Positions 41,798 through 53,700 of a DNA stretch of 64,000 bases are shown here, piece by piece. Each line of letters starts with the position of its first letter. Position 1 is the stretch's first letter. The notes below the pieces were generated by a model. The model did not search any database. It was not told the DNA's origin and worked only from the letters and a program-made list of their open reading frames with translations. The translations under genes and the position numbers were made by a program. Origin of the DNA: Amoebidium appalachense (lineage: Eukaryota; Ichthyosporea); assembly GCA_963693365.1 (NCBI GenBank), contig CAVNZM010000001.1:12710001-12774000 (forward strand). The letters run 5' to 3'.

Positions 41798-41896
41798 TTC
41801 TCCAGGGAGTGCACCACTCTTGACACTCAAGTATATGCAGCGTGCTGGGTAATCCTTTTACCTAGGAGAGCTTGGGTTTGAAACGCCCCGGGGGAA

Positions 41897-41929
<33 letters not shown>

Positions 41930-42092
41930 GGGAGGGAGGGGGGAGGAGGGGGGGGGGGGGGGGGGTTGCCGAAGTTAGTGGGAAACCGCAGACGAACTAC
42001 GGTGGGTGGTGGCCAACATGCATACCTCCAAGCATGACCCGTGGCTGCAACAGCCTGAACACTGCCATGCCCTAAGTTTACTGAACCAACCA

Positions 42093-42130
<38 letters not shown>

Positions 42131-42251
42131 TCCCCCACCACCACCACCGACACACACACAACCACCCACACACACACACACACACACCCACAGACACACA
42201 CACACACGCGCACATGCACACCCACACCCACACCCACCCCCCCTCCCCCCC

Positions 42252-42291
<40 letters not shown>

Positions 42292-42443
42292 CCACGGCCG
42301 GCTGTGTTTCACCTTCACTCACGGTGCAGGACATACGTCTTGCGCTAGAGATGCACAACACAAGGCCAATGTCCCTACTGCCTGGTATTGGCCCAAAAAG
42401 GCCCCAGCCCCCAGGCAGTCTGCTGCTCCTGTGTCCGGCCTGA
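33391..42443 (+). CDS. SUPT3H: SPT3-like SAGA subunit with two histone folds, 13 exons
   Basis: SPT3 is a SAGA coactivator subunit that contacts TBP through paired histone folds in the nucleus. Exons: 33391-33445, 34826-34901, 35898-36004, 36861-37084, 37934-38020, 38400-38484, 39120-39245, 39583-39638, 39956-40039, 40579-40689, 40914-40967, 41476-41526, 42291-42443. The sum is 1269 bases (422 aa plus stop) and phases close. Residues 1-115 are Lys/Pro/Gln-rich low complexity. Histone fold 1 (about 119-200) reads [23 protein letters not shown], then [12 protein letters not shown], with the family's spacing across the 37084/37934 junction. Histone fold 2 (about 272-360) includes ELRTRDM, FAQWI and FRFLAWETV, again in register. 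The exon 3/4 boundary and the short 39583 exon are least certain; the exon 3 donor (GTCCCC) is weak. Introns contain many C, G, CA and GT tracts. Confidence 0.8.
33512..34140. repeat. polypyrimidine low-complexity block in SPT3-like intron 1
   Basis: Nearly pure C/T for about 600 bases: (CT)n, CCCT and CTCCCT units and C homopolymers. The open frames across it are artefacts of composition. Confidence 0.9.
35818..35897. repeat. (CA)n microsatellite ending at a splice acceptor
   Basis: About 38 CA units run straight into the CAG acceptor of SPT3-like exon 3 at 35897, where a polypyrimidine tract would normally be. Confidence 0.9.
36554..36679 (+). repeat. dispersed repeat with poly(C) tail, copy 3
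   Basis: GGGCTTAGCTCTGCC, ATGCATACTCTTTATGT, GTGTACTTCGTACTT and CATTCAA occur in the same order as in copy 2, followed by 24 C. It lies in SPT3-like intron 3. Confidence 0.75.
37562..37684. repeat. GT and GTGGGC microsatellites
   Basis: A (GT)n run followed by about 14 units of the hexamer GTGGGC, in the intron between SPT3-like exons 4 and 5. Confidence 0.9.
38548..38866. repeat. compound (CA)n array with CGTGGCAC spacers
   Basis: Blocks of CA are separated by recurring ACCGTGGCAC or ACAGTGGCAC units, suggesting a higher-order repeat. It is in the intron between SPT3-like exons 6 and 7. Confidence 0.9.
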
Positions 42444-42690
42444 TCGGTTTTGGGCAGGGGAGTGTGTCGTGGTGGGAAGGGCGATAGTCTCGTTGGCCAT
42501 ACGGCTGCTGGAACATCGTGTTGCTGGGCTGGCTAAGGTGTGGTTTACGAAAGCAATCTAGGTCCCAAATGATTCTCACGACAGGCAGTGCAGATGCGGC
42601 ACACGTGCGTGCGATTGATACAATTGGGCAACATGGGTGACCGGTGGGTATTGTGCACGGTGGGGAGCAGTGCCGCACAGGTACTTTGTA

Positions 42691-42889
42691 GGTGGCAGTG
42701 CGAGAGTAGAATATGCTTGTTGAATGAGTGGCGGCAATGCGAGAGTAGAATATGCATGTTAAAATGAATGGTGGCAATGCGAGGGTAGAATAATTATGCA
42801 TGTTGAATGAATGGTGGCAATGTGAGAGTAGAATATCATGTTGAATGTTGGTGGCAATGCGAGAATAGAATATGCATGTTGAATGAATG
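42691..42889. repeat. minisatellite, about five units of 35-43 bp
   Basis: The unit is GGTGGCAATGCGAGAGTAGAATATGCATGTTGAATGAAT with small indels, just downstream of the SPT3-like stop. Confidence 0.85.
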
Positions 42890-42899
42890 CACCTGGAGG

Positions 42900-43623
42900 A
42901 AGACGCAAATGCCAAAAGTTTTGGATGTTTAGCTCATATATCATATAAAGATCAAGAGCCCAAAACAACTTGGTCTGTGGCATAGAGTGCTAATAGCACC
43001 ATAAATGGTAAATACAGTCACGTCGTGCCTATCGGATTGACCATGAGTACACATAACACCACACATCTGCTATGACGTGGCGCACACCAACACACACACA
43101 CACAGTGCACACACACACACACAAACCACACACGTGCAGGTGCACAACTAACTAGTAACTCATCCATACACGCACAGAGAGACCAAGCATCACACATGCG
43201 GACATCGTGCCACTAGAACGTGGCTATAGGGCCTCCACGTCACATACTACACGCCACACCCCGTAGCGGGCACACACGCGGACGCAGTCACTGGGGCACG
43301 TGTGTGCCCCCAATACAATACAGGGGAGCAGGGCTGTGCAGTCTATGTGACGTGGATGCTTAGCCATGTTCTAGTGCTAAGATGTGCATGCATGCATATG
43401 TGTGATGCTTTGTCTCTATGAGCACGTATTGTCAGGATGGATTACTAATATAGTTGTGCATCACTCGCGGCCGTTCTCCCTCTCCCTCTCTCTTCTTGAG
43501 AGAAACCGGTCGAGAGGGAGACAGAAAGCCGCAGAGAGAGAGAGCAATATATATTAATTGCATGACATTGTGTGCATTAACACAGGTGTGCGCTCGTTGA
43601 GCATATTTTGCATTGGACCAGCT

Positions 43624-43720
<97 letters not shown>

Positions 43721-43734
43721 CCTCTCCCCCCCCC

Positions 43735-43767
<33 letters not shown>

Positions 43768-43961
43768 ACCCACCCCCACCCCTCTCTCACTCTCAGCCTG
43801 CCTCTCTCTCAAAGTTTGCTACGGAGCCATCTAAGCCATCTACCTGACATGTATCCACCTAACCGGGTCAGGCTGAGTGAGACGACCAGCTGCGGCTGGC
43901 CAGGCTGATTCATGAGCCTGGCAGCGGCTAGGATACATAGGAAGATAGATCACGTACTGTA
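42900..43961. other. intergenic sequence with (CT)n tract
   Basis: No gene is seen. CA-rich patches at 43090-43140, (CT)n at 43622-43720 followed by C homopolymers to 43768, and ATCACGTAC at 43949-43957, the left copy of a possible target duplication. Confidence 0.5.
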
Positions 43962-44162
43962 TAGGCCCTTGCAAAAGTATTCCAATTTTTGCCCTGAATA
44001 TCATTTGGGATATATCACGAAATGTTGCCGTGAATATCCAAAAAAGTATCCCGGCAAAAGCCCCTGAATATCATTTGAAAATATCTTAAAGGCCCCTTAG
44101 TATCACGGGATACATCCAAAATATCTCGACTTTGACCTGAATATCAAGTCGAAATATCCCGG

Positions 44163-45070
44163 GGACTTCACTTTTACTTCGATCTCTTAGCTGTCACATC
44201 AATTTTTTTTCCCGATTCTTCACCATGGCAGGTATATAAAGGCTTTCGTTTTTTCTTTTTGTGGTGGGAAGGGGTCCCACTTAGGGGAATGTGACACTGT
44301 GTGTGTGTAGTGTGACCTTGTCTATTCCTACTGCTGTGAGAGTGTGGGGACATCTCCCTTCCGCGGAGTTTCTCGCTTGAGGAGTGGTTTCTTCGACATC
44401 TGGTGGCCCACTGCAACTTACGGAGACTTCTACACGCTATCTACGCTTCTACGCGAGCTATTGGCGGTGGGCTGCTGCAACTTCTTCAACTGCTTCTGCG
44501 CTGCGTGAGTAGAGGGGTAGCTACTGGGTCGTCGAGGAGCACATTTCCTTGACAACTGCCGTGTTTTCAGCCTTCAACAGTATGGCAATGAGTGGGTTTG
44601 CTTGCGTGCATTCTGTAGTTGTGTTTTCCTGTGTGTCCTGCAACAACTAGGCTACCATATCAAAGAGTTAGAGACAGCTTCTGCGGGTTTTCTAGGGGAC
44701 GGGCCCGTGGGGATTGTTTTCTCGCTCGGATTTGGTCTGCATTGCTCTTTAACTGAAAGGGCTGACTTGCTTGCTGTGCCCCGGTAGGTTTTGAGGGGGG
44801 CCGGTTGGGGGGCAGCAGTAATGATGTCTTCTTGCAGAGTGTGGCCTGGTCATCATGATCGCTGCAGATGACTAGTTGAAGCAAACTAGTTTCACGCATA
44901 TACGTGCACTTGACAAGTACCTTTGCCCGCTGGTGTCCTTTGGTCACTTGTTGTTTTATTTTTTATTTCATCGCTGTGGCTCTTTTGAAGTCGGTTATTT
45001 TGGTGGTCATGTAGCCTGTGGCTGCACGTTGCCTTCATATCCACTGGACCACTGATCAATAAATCCCAGC
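44163..45070 (+). other. unit 1: TATA box, short frame, AATAAA
   Basis: TATATAAA lies at 44233-44240 and AATAAA at 45058-45063, about 825 bases apart, as for a short Pol II transcript. Just downstream of the TATA box a GTGGG...CCCAC stem is present. A frame (SRLRSGFF...LLAVGCCNFF...) ending TGA at about 44506 is shared with unit 2 but has no ATG and is closed upstream by TAG. It is either a non-coding RNA or a decayed gene. Confidence 0.5.
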
Positions 45071-45125
45071 CAAGAGAAAATATATCCTGCCTAGTCCCTG
45101 AATATCACGAGATATATCATATTTC

Positions 45126-46000
45126 GGACTTCACTTTCACTTTGATGTCTTAGCTGTCACGTCAACTTTTTTTTCCCGATTCTTCACCATGGCAGGTATA
45201 TAAGGGCTTTCGTTTCTTCTTTTTGTGGTGGGAGGGAGTCCCACTCGGGGAAACGTGACTGCAGCGTGTGTGTGGTGTGGCCTGGTGTATTCCTACTGCT
45301 GTGAGAGTGTGGGGGCATCTCCCTTTCGCGGAGTTTCTCGCTTGAGAAGTGGTTTCTTCAACGCCTGGTGGTCCACTGCAACCTATGGTAACTTCTACAC
45401 GCTGTCTATGCTTCTACGCGACCTATTGGCGGTGGGCTGCTGCAACTTCTTCAGCTACTTCTGCGCTGCGTGAGTGGAGGGGCGGCTACTTGGTCGTCGG
45501 GGAGCTTTCCAAGTGACTGCCAGTCCTTAGCCTCCAGTCGTATGGCAATGACCGGGTTTGCTTGCATGCATTCTGTAATTGTGTTTTTCTGTGTGTCCTG
45601 CCACAACTAGACCACCTTATCAGAGAGCTAGATGCAGTTTCTCCGCGTTATCTAGGGGCCGGGCCCGTTGGGATTGTTTTTTAGCTCAGATTTGGTCTGC
45701 ATTGCTCTTTTAGAGGCTGACTTGCTTGCTGTGCCTCGGTAGGTTTTGAGGGGGGCCTGTTGGGAAGCAGCAGTAATGATGTCTTCTTGCGGAGTGTGGT
45801 CTGGTCAACATCAATGCATATGACTAGTTGGAGCAAACTAGTTTCACGCATACACGTACACTTAAGGGTTTGCCCGCTGGTGTCCTTTGTCACTTGTCGC
45901 TTTATTTTTATTTCGTAGCTTTGGCTTTTTCAGTTCTATTGGTGGTTATGTAGCCTGTGGCTGCACGTTGCCTTCATCAACGGATCAATAAAACCGAGTC
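45126..46000 (+). other. unit 2: diverged direct copy of unit 1
   Basis: The offset from unit 1 is about 963 bases. TATATAAG is at 45197-45204 and AATAAA at 45987-45992, with the same GTGGG/CCCAC stem. The shared frame ends at 45473 and is open back to 45225 but still lacks an ATG. Differences from unit 1 are scattered substitutions and small indels; the control motifs are kept. Confidence 0.5.
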
Positions 46001-46590
46001 AAAAGAAAATATTTCGAATTGGCCCCTGAATATCAAAAGATATTCGGGATATTTTTGCAAGGGCCTAATCACGTACCAGCAGGGTAAACTGATCGGTCTC
46101 CGGTAGTGACCAATCACAAACCGCAAAACCCAGTGTGTAGCCAATCACTAAGGACTTACCTGAGTCGCCTCCCTGATTGGACAACCAGATCAGGGTGTGA
46201 AACTACACTTTCGGTTCACCGGTCCGCGGGGGTTATGGCATTGAGGGGAAGATTTCTTGGCGGCGGCCTTGCTTGCACTGCTGTTTGGTTCTGAGAGGGC
46301 CACCGACCTTCCTGATATGTGTCTCTGCGCTGTGCATGCATGAGAAATCGGCGGACGTGTCTCAGACCCCGGTGACATTACAGTACTATTGTACTACTTG
46401 AACACGCAGGCTCGCCAGTGTGCTCACGTACCAGGTACTTTTGTGGATGTGCCATATGCGCTGTTGATTGGTCACCGGTCACTCGCATGTATGCATTGCG
46501 CAATGCATCAACAGCTCGTTCGCTGTCACAGCGCGGCCGTAAAAAGCGGCCCTGTTTATTTTTCCAAAGGAGAATTCTCTGGCCGTGCAG

Positions 46591-48552
46591 ATGGCTGCAA
46601 GTGTGCAAACGAACACGGGCCTCCCGTCCCACAAGCTGGATATGGCGGATGCCACGGCTAACCGTACGGACGATGACAAGAAGGCGACCCTCACGGACCT
46701 CCCTCCCATCGATGATGAGCTAAGCGTGGATGGGGTGATCAACAGTGATAGGTGCGTGCCCATGGGCATTCATGCCACAGAGGTGTCGGCAAGGTCAACG
46801 CGGAGTGGGCGGCACGTGTATATACGCGATGAGATCGGGCACGAGGTGCGTGCAAACGTGTTATATCTAAGTTGGGCAGGGGGACCTGTCCGTGCAAGGT
46901 GCCACTGGGGCAATGTGCATCGTTGGGTGGCAGGATCACATGTGCCTCACTTTGCGGTGACAAATCTAGATTCTTGATGCTAGAAAGTTTGGGCGGTTGC
47001 ACACTAACCGACCACATAACTGTAAGATGTTCTCTAAAGATTTTACGTGGATCACCACTCGACCCTGTAAGCCCACTTGTACAGCTATTACTGTCTGCGG
47101 ACCTGCACTGGCCTATTCAGCCCGCATGTCTGTCTGTCTGTGGGGACCATCGGCACCTCATGTTGTTATGCTGCAGATGCTTGTCCATGTCAGTGCCCCC
47201 ACCGTGCAGTCTTACGTATTGTCGTATGTGGCCATGCTGGCAGCGCCTACTCAACGCTACTATGAAAGTCTTGTTTCATTGCATGCTGTGCGAGAGATTG
47301 TCGCAACAGTGAGTGTCAACGCTTGCACACACCCGCCTGATTGTTAACACTGACGACTCCTTGCAGGGCGGCCATGACCATGGGTTTCTGGACCAGCCCA
47401 TGTACGAGCACTCGTACTCGCGCTCGCGGGTGCGCCAACACCACGAGGCCGTAGTGCCCTTCCGCGAGAGCAAAGTCGACCCAAGCCAGAAACTGGGGCC
47501 CAGGGCATACCTGCGGGCGGCGGTGGTGGCGGTGGTGGCCATAGCCATTGTGGTGTGCTATCTGACCCTGGGAAAGACCGTGCACCACCCGGACCACGAA
47601 TTGGAGCACATGATGGTGCGTGCTGTGCGTGTTTTTTGTGTGCATGGTCTGTGTGGTGGTGCATGGTGGATGCAAATGCTTGCATGTTCCCTACTAGGAA
47701 ATGTGGTGCTCTGCATGGTGTTTATGTGGAGTGCATCGCAGGTGGTTGCGTTGCATTTTGCAATTGCCAGTGGTTTACCTTGCCTGAAAGTGTTAAATTG
47801 CGGTGCTGTAGCATGTCTGTGCTGCTGGCTACACGTGATTCCGAGCAAGTAAACAGGTGGGCCCTCCATGCACAACATACCGCTCACCGCGAGCATGCAG
47901 GCACTTCTGCCGAATGCGCCAACGTACTACCCGCTGGAGACTGGGCGGCCACTTTCTCATGTGGAGTATCTTGTGCGGGTGGACTTTGGCCCGCCTGCTG
48001 CTGACGGCCCACCCCCCATGCTGCTGGTGGACGTGGTGCAGCGGCAGACAGCAGGAGACAACTGGGCGCCAGTGCCGGGCATGCAGACGCAGACAGCACA
48101 GCAGTATGGTGGTGACCTGGTGGGTCTATGCCTTGTCTAAATGAGGAAAAATATTGACTTGATTGATGAAGGGTCTAAAACTAAGTCGGATGGGATGAAT
48201 GGGTGAAGGTTTCTGCGACCTTTCGTGCTAGGGAAAACGGGGTGAAGAGCCTATATAACCTGGCATTGCTCAATCTGGTGTCGAATTGTGAGCACATCTT
48301 CGCCATTCAGACACGCATGCACTTTCCTACCATATACACGGGGGACATAACTTTTGCACCCCCTTGCACATGCTGCACCCTCTGACCACGTATCTGTGCC
48401 CCTGCAGCTGCGGGCACTAGGGTCGTTTGATGTGGCATGTGCCAACTGCACGGGCCCAAAGTTTGCCCTGCGATTTGGCGGCAGCACAGGCAGCCCGGCA
48501 GCAATGTGGCTGCATGTCGTGCAGCTGGGACCTATTGGAAGGTGGGTGTGGG

Positions 48553-48592
<40 letters not shown>

Positions 48593-50446
48593 ACTGCTTG
48601 TGTGTGCCCCCGGGCACTCGGGTATGTGTGTGCGCATGTGTGTGTGTGTGTGCACTGCGTGTGTGTGCCCCCCAGGCACTCGGGTATGTGTGTGCGCATG
48701 CGTGTATTTGTGTGTGTGTGTGCCAGCGTGCGTGCATCGGCGTGCGTGCTTCTATATGTATGTGCATGAGCACACTTTCTTGTATGGATGTGATGTGTGC
48801 TGCATGTGCCTGTGCTGACCCATGGTAGAACACAACATGATGTGAATGATACACCGTGGGCCCTTGTATGTTTGTGCTGAGCGTGTGTGGTGCAGGTACC
48901 AGGTGGCCATAGCCGGGACCTTGCTGCTGCTCATGTATGTGGGCATAGCCACCGATGTGGTGCACCGTACCCTGCTGGCCCTGGTTGCTATGTTTGTCAC
49001 CATCCTGTTTTTGACCGTCCTCGGCAAGTCCCCGATGCTGGCTGTGGTGCGCACCTCCACCCATCCCCCCCCCCCCCCCATCCCCCCCCCCCCCCCCCCC
49101 CCCTCCCCCCCCCCCCCCCACCCCCCCCCCCTCCCCCCCCCCCCCCCCCCCCCCCCCCGCCCGCCCGGACAATGACCCCATATGTGTAGTAGCAATCCTT
49201 GGTTACAGTTATGACATCTAAAAAGACATACAGTGTGACATTGGCATTGAAGTGAATTTGCAGTGGTTTGGATGTGTGCTGTGTGACACTTCGGCACGAC
49301 GGCCAATCTGTGCACTGCCACGTGCAGCAATTGCACTCCAGCCATAAATGCACACATTTATGTGCACATGCAGACACCAAGATAAACATTCACACACACC
49401 TACATTTGCATAGAACATAACACAAGTACACACATGCATACGTCGACCTTCACATGCACACACACACACACACACAGAAGCACGGGATGTTACATACGTG
49501 GAACACACAATGGCAGGGCACACTTACTCACAGGCATACAGCCATAGGCATGCACCTACACACAAACACACACACACCACAGCATGCATGTAGGTCAAAA
49601 CACAATCTCTTCTCGAGCACTCAGGATCATATACACGTGCATATTGGTACACCACACATGCACAACCAGACAGATGCATACCCCCAACACATGCATTACC
49701 CACACACACATGCATGCCCACACACACATGCATGTCCACACACACATGAATTACCCACACACACATGCATGTCCACACACACATGCATGCCCACACACAC
49801 ATGCATGCCCACACACACATGCATGCCCACACACACATGCATGCCCACACACACATGCATGCCCACACACACATGCATGCCCACACACACATGCATGCCC
49901 ACACACACACACATGCATGCCCACACACACACACATGCATGCCCACACACACATGCATGCCCACACACACATGCATGCCCACACACACATGCATGCCCAC
50001 ACACACACACACACATGCATGCCCACACACACACACATGCATGCCCACACACACATGCATGCATGCCCACACACACATGCATGCCCACACACACATGCAT
50101 ACCCACACACACATGCATGCCCACACACACACACACACACATGCATGCCCACACACACATGCATACCCACACAGACTAAAGCTGTGTCATGCAGGCTGTG
50201 ATGATGCACAGGGTTAGGAACAGGAACCATGTACAACCAAGCGCACAGACTCATACAAACCACACACAAACACAGACATGTAGCCCACATTTGCACACGT
50301 GCACACACACACACACACACCGTTACACGGTGTGGTATTCACTCAAAATGTGTTCATACAAAAAAAAAAATGAATCACAGTGCACCTATACGTCGCGCTC
50401 GAGGATGCACACACACACAGACACACACACACATGCGCGCGCGCAC

Positions 50447-50485
<39 letters not shown>

Positions 50486-50566
50486 CACACACGCACGCAC
50501 ACACACACACACGCACACACACACACACACAAACACTCATGCGCACACACTCACGCGCACCGTGTG

Positions 50567-50608
<42 letters not shown>

Positions 50609-50703
50609 ACACACCGACATCATTGCGCGCCACGCGAGGCCCACACAACGTTGTGCGCACATACACCCACACCTTCAGTGGGGGCCCCTAACCCTCCCCC
50701 CCC

Positions 50704-50734
<31 letters not shown>

Positions 50735-53700
50735 ACCACAGGCGTTTAGCTGGCTGGACGAGGGTGTGCTGACGCTGCTGTTTGGGATGATGGTGGTGGT
50801 CAACGTGTACAGTGAGACGGGCATGTTTGAGTGGATCGCCATCAGAGCATATGTGCTGTCTGGCCAGAAGTATGTCCTGTTCTCCTAGGCCTGCATGCAT
50901 GCATTGTGGCCTGCATAGTTTACATTCCTGCTATTTCTGCCCCTAATTAAATTTATTACTTTTGCATACTTGACATTCCATCACCACCGTGAGTGTATAA
51001 GTTCTGCATGCTTGGCATTCCTGCACCCACACAAATGCATGGATTGCTCTGCGTACTCGTCATGCCGGCACATATAAGCACATTGGCGCTGCATACCTAC
51101 CCTTTGTGAACACGTTGCCTCTGCATACTTAACATTCCTGCATGTATATAAACACTTTGACTCTGCATATTTTGCATTCCTGCCTATATATTAACACACC
51201 CTGCACCTACATATCATAATGCATACATTTTTGTTCTAACACCACCCCACAGCTACACCCGGCTGATGGTGCTACTCACCCTAGCCACTGCCCTCCTATC
51301 CGCCTTCCTTGACAACGTGACGACCATGCTGCTCATTGCCCCTGTGACCATCAGGCTGGCCAAGGACCTGTTGCACTTGGACCCAAGACCCCTGCTGATG
51401 GCCGAGTGTATCATGTCGAATATTGGCGGCACAGCTACCATGATCGGTGGGTGTACTGCCATAGCCCCCACCCCCCCCTCTTTGTACACCGGTTCCTGAT
51501 TATTTTGCCCGCAGGGGGACGAGGGGGAGGGCTGGGGGGGGGGGGGGGGGGGGGGGGAAGAGGGGGGAGAGGGGGGTTACAAGAATATGCACACAGATTG
51601 CAAGAAGCCGTGCAGCTTGTATTGGAGGGGGAGGGGGGGGGGGGGGGGGAGGGGGATCGGAAGATGTGGGGGGAGGAGGGGGGGGAAGGGGGCGGAGAGG
51701 AAGGCGGAGAGGGGGAGTGGGGAGGAAAGGGAATAAGCACAAGCACGTGGATTGCAAGAGCCCATGCAGCTTGTATATATTGAAACGGGGCCTAGGGCAC
51801 AAACTAACAGGTTGACTTATTAACACTGGTGACATACTCATGCACACATGCGCGCCCAGGCATATGCACCCCCCCCCCCCCCCCCCCACCCACCCACCCA
51901 CCCACCCACACACACACACACACAGGTGACCCCCCCAACATCATCATTGGTGCACGGCTACGTGGCACCATTGGCTTTGTGGACTTTATCATCAACCTTG
52001 CCCCCTGTGTGGTGTTCCTCTATGGTTTCTGCCTGGCCTTCCTGCTGTTCTACTACAGAACGGAGCTCAAGTATGCAACCCCCCTCCCCCCCCCTCCCCC
52101 CCCCCCCCCCATCCATCGTCCCCCCTCCCCCCCCCCCCCCCCCCACCCCACCCTCACCCACTCACCCACTTACAACACTACCTCCCCCTCCCCCATCCCC
52201 CCCTCCCCCCCCCACTATCTTCCAAAAAAGGGACCCAAATCAAAAGGCATAGAAATCCCACATGCAAAACCGGCCAATAATTAGCAGGGTGGGTGGCCTG
52301 CATCCACCATGTCTGACCTATGTGCTTGCAGGCAGCCCCTCCTTGCCCTGGACGTATCAGCGCTCAAGCAGGAGTACTGCATCAGGCAGCCGGCCCTCCT
52401 GCTTGATGTCAGCATAGTCTTTGGTGCGGTGCTGCTCTTGTTCTTCACCGAGCCCCTGCACCATGTGAGTGTGGCTTGGTCGGCCCTGCTAGGTGCCGTG
52501 CTGATGCTGCTGCTGGCACACCCCCACGACATCGTGCACACCCTGGAGCATGTGGAGTGGGACACGCTGGTGTTCTTCTCGGCCCTGTTCATCATGATCG
52601 AGGGTGTGTGCATGCAGTTATGATCGAGGGTGTGTGCATGCAGTCATGATCGATGGTGTGTGCATTGATCGAGGGTGTGTGCGTGCAGTCATGATCGAGG
52701 GTGTGTGCATGCAGTCATGATCGAGGGTGTGTGCATGCAGTCATGATCGAGGGTGTGTGCATGCAGTCATGATCGAGGGTGTGTGCATGCAGTCATGATC
52801 GAGGGTGTGTGCATGCAGTCATGCGCGTGGGTCCATGCATGCCTGTGTGTGCACATGCACGTGTCTGCATGCCTGTGTGCCTGTGTTTGCATATCTGTGT
52901 GCCTGTGTGCCTGTGCGCCTGTGTGCCTGTGTTTGCATATCTGTATGCCTGTGTGCCTGTGTGCCTGTGTTTGCATATCTGTGTGCCTGTGTGCCTGTGT
53001 GCCTGTGTGCCTGTGTGCCTGTGTTTGCATATCTGTGTGCCTGTGTGCCTGTGTGCCTGTGTGCCTGTGTGCCTGTGTTTGCATATCTGTGTACCTGTGT
53101 GCCTGTGTGCCTGTGTGCCTGTGTGCCTGTGTGCCTGTGTGCCTGTGTTTACATATTTGTGTGCCTGTGTGCCTGTGTGCCTGTGTTTGCATATCTGTGT
53201 GCCTGTGTGCTCGTGTGCCTGTGTATGTGTGCCTGTGTACCTGTGTTTGCATATCTGTGTGCCTGTGCACCTGTGTCTGCCTATCTGTGTGCCTGTGCAC
53301 CTGTGTTTGCATATCTGTGTGCCTGTTCACCTGTGTTGCACATTCGTGTGCCTGTGCACATGTGTTTGCATATCTGTGTGCCTGTCTACCTGTGTTTGCA
53401 TATCTGTGTGCCTGTGTACCTGTGTTTGCATATCTGTGTGCCTGTGTACCTGTGTTTGCACAATTGTGTGCCTCTGTGACTCTGTTTGCATATCTGGGTG
53501 CCCGTGTACCTGTGTTTGCATATCTGTGTGCCTGTGTGCCTGTGTTTGCATATCTGTGTCCGTGCACCCGTGTCACTGTGTGCCTGTGTGCCTCTGTTTG
53601 CATGTCATTGTGGTTGTTGCCTGCAGCACACATGCTGCACAGCTGAATGGCTGTGTGACTCTTTTCCGTGCTGACCGTGCCACGCAGGGCTTGCCGAGAT

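Larger units (their letters stand above)
43962..46067. mobile_element. 2.1-kb TIR element carrying a tandem pair of transcription-unit-like repeats
   Basis: The ends are inverted repeats: TAGGCCCTTGCAAAAGTATT at 43962 and the reverse complement of TAGGCCCTTGCAAAAATATC ending at 46067. ATCACGTAC occurs at 43949-43957 and 46068-46076, a possible 9-bp target duplication of Mutator-like size, although four extra bases (TGTA) sit between the left copy and the TIR. CCTGAATATCA recurs as a subterminal repeat (near 43992, 44072, 44137, 45095, 46025). No transposase is seen. The interior is two direct copies of an approximately 0.9-kb unit. Confidence 0.75.

Noticed and set aside
41835-41885. tRNA-like stretch with a GGGTTTGAAAC motif
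   Set aside because: The rest of a cloverleaf (acceptor stem and A box at the right spacing) cannot be formed.
49680-50180. Direct repeats considered as a CRISPR-like array
   Set aside because: There are no unique spacers; the whole is a continuous minisatellite in a eukaryotic intron.
49454-50217. Long open frames of [12 protein letters not shown] repeats
   Set aside because: Artefact of the 18-bp minisatellite, open on both strands, inside intron 5 of the P-protein-like gene.
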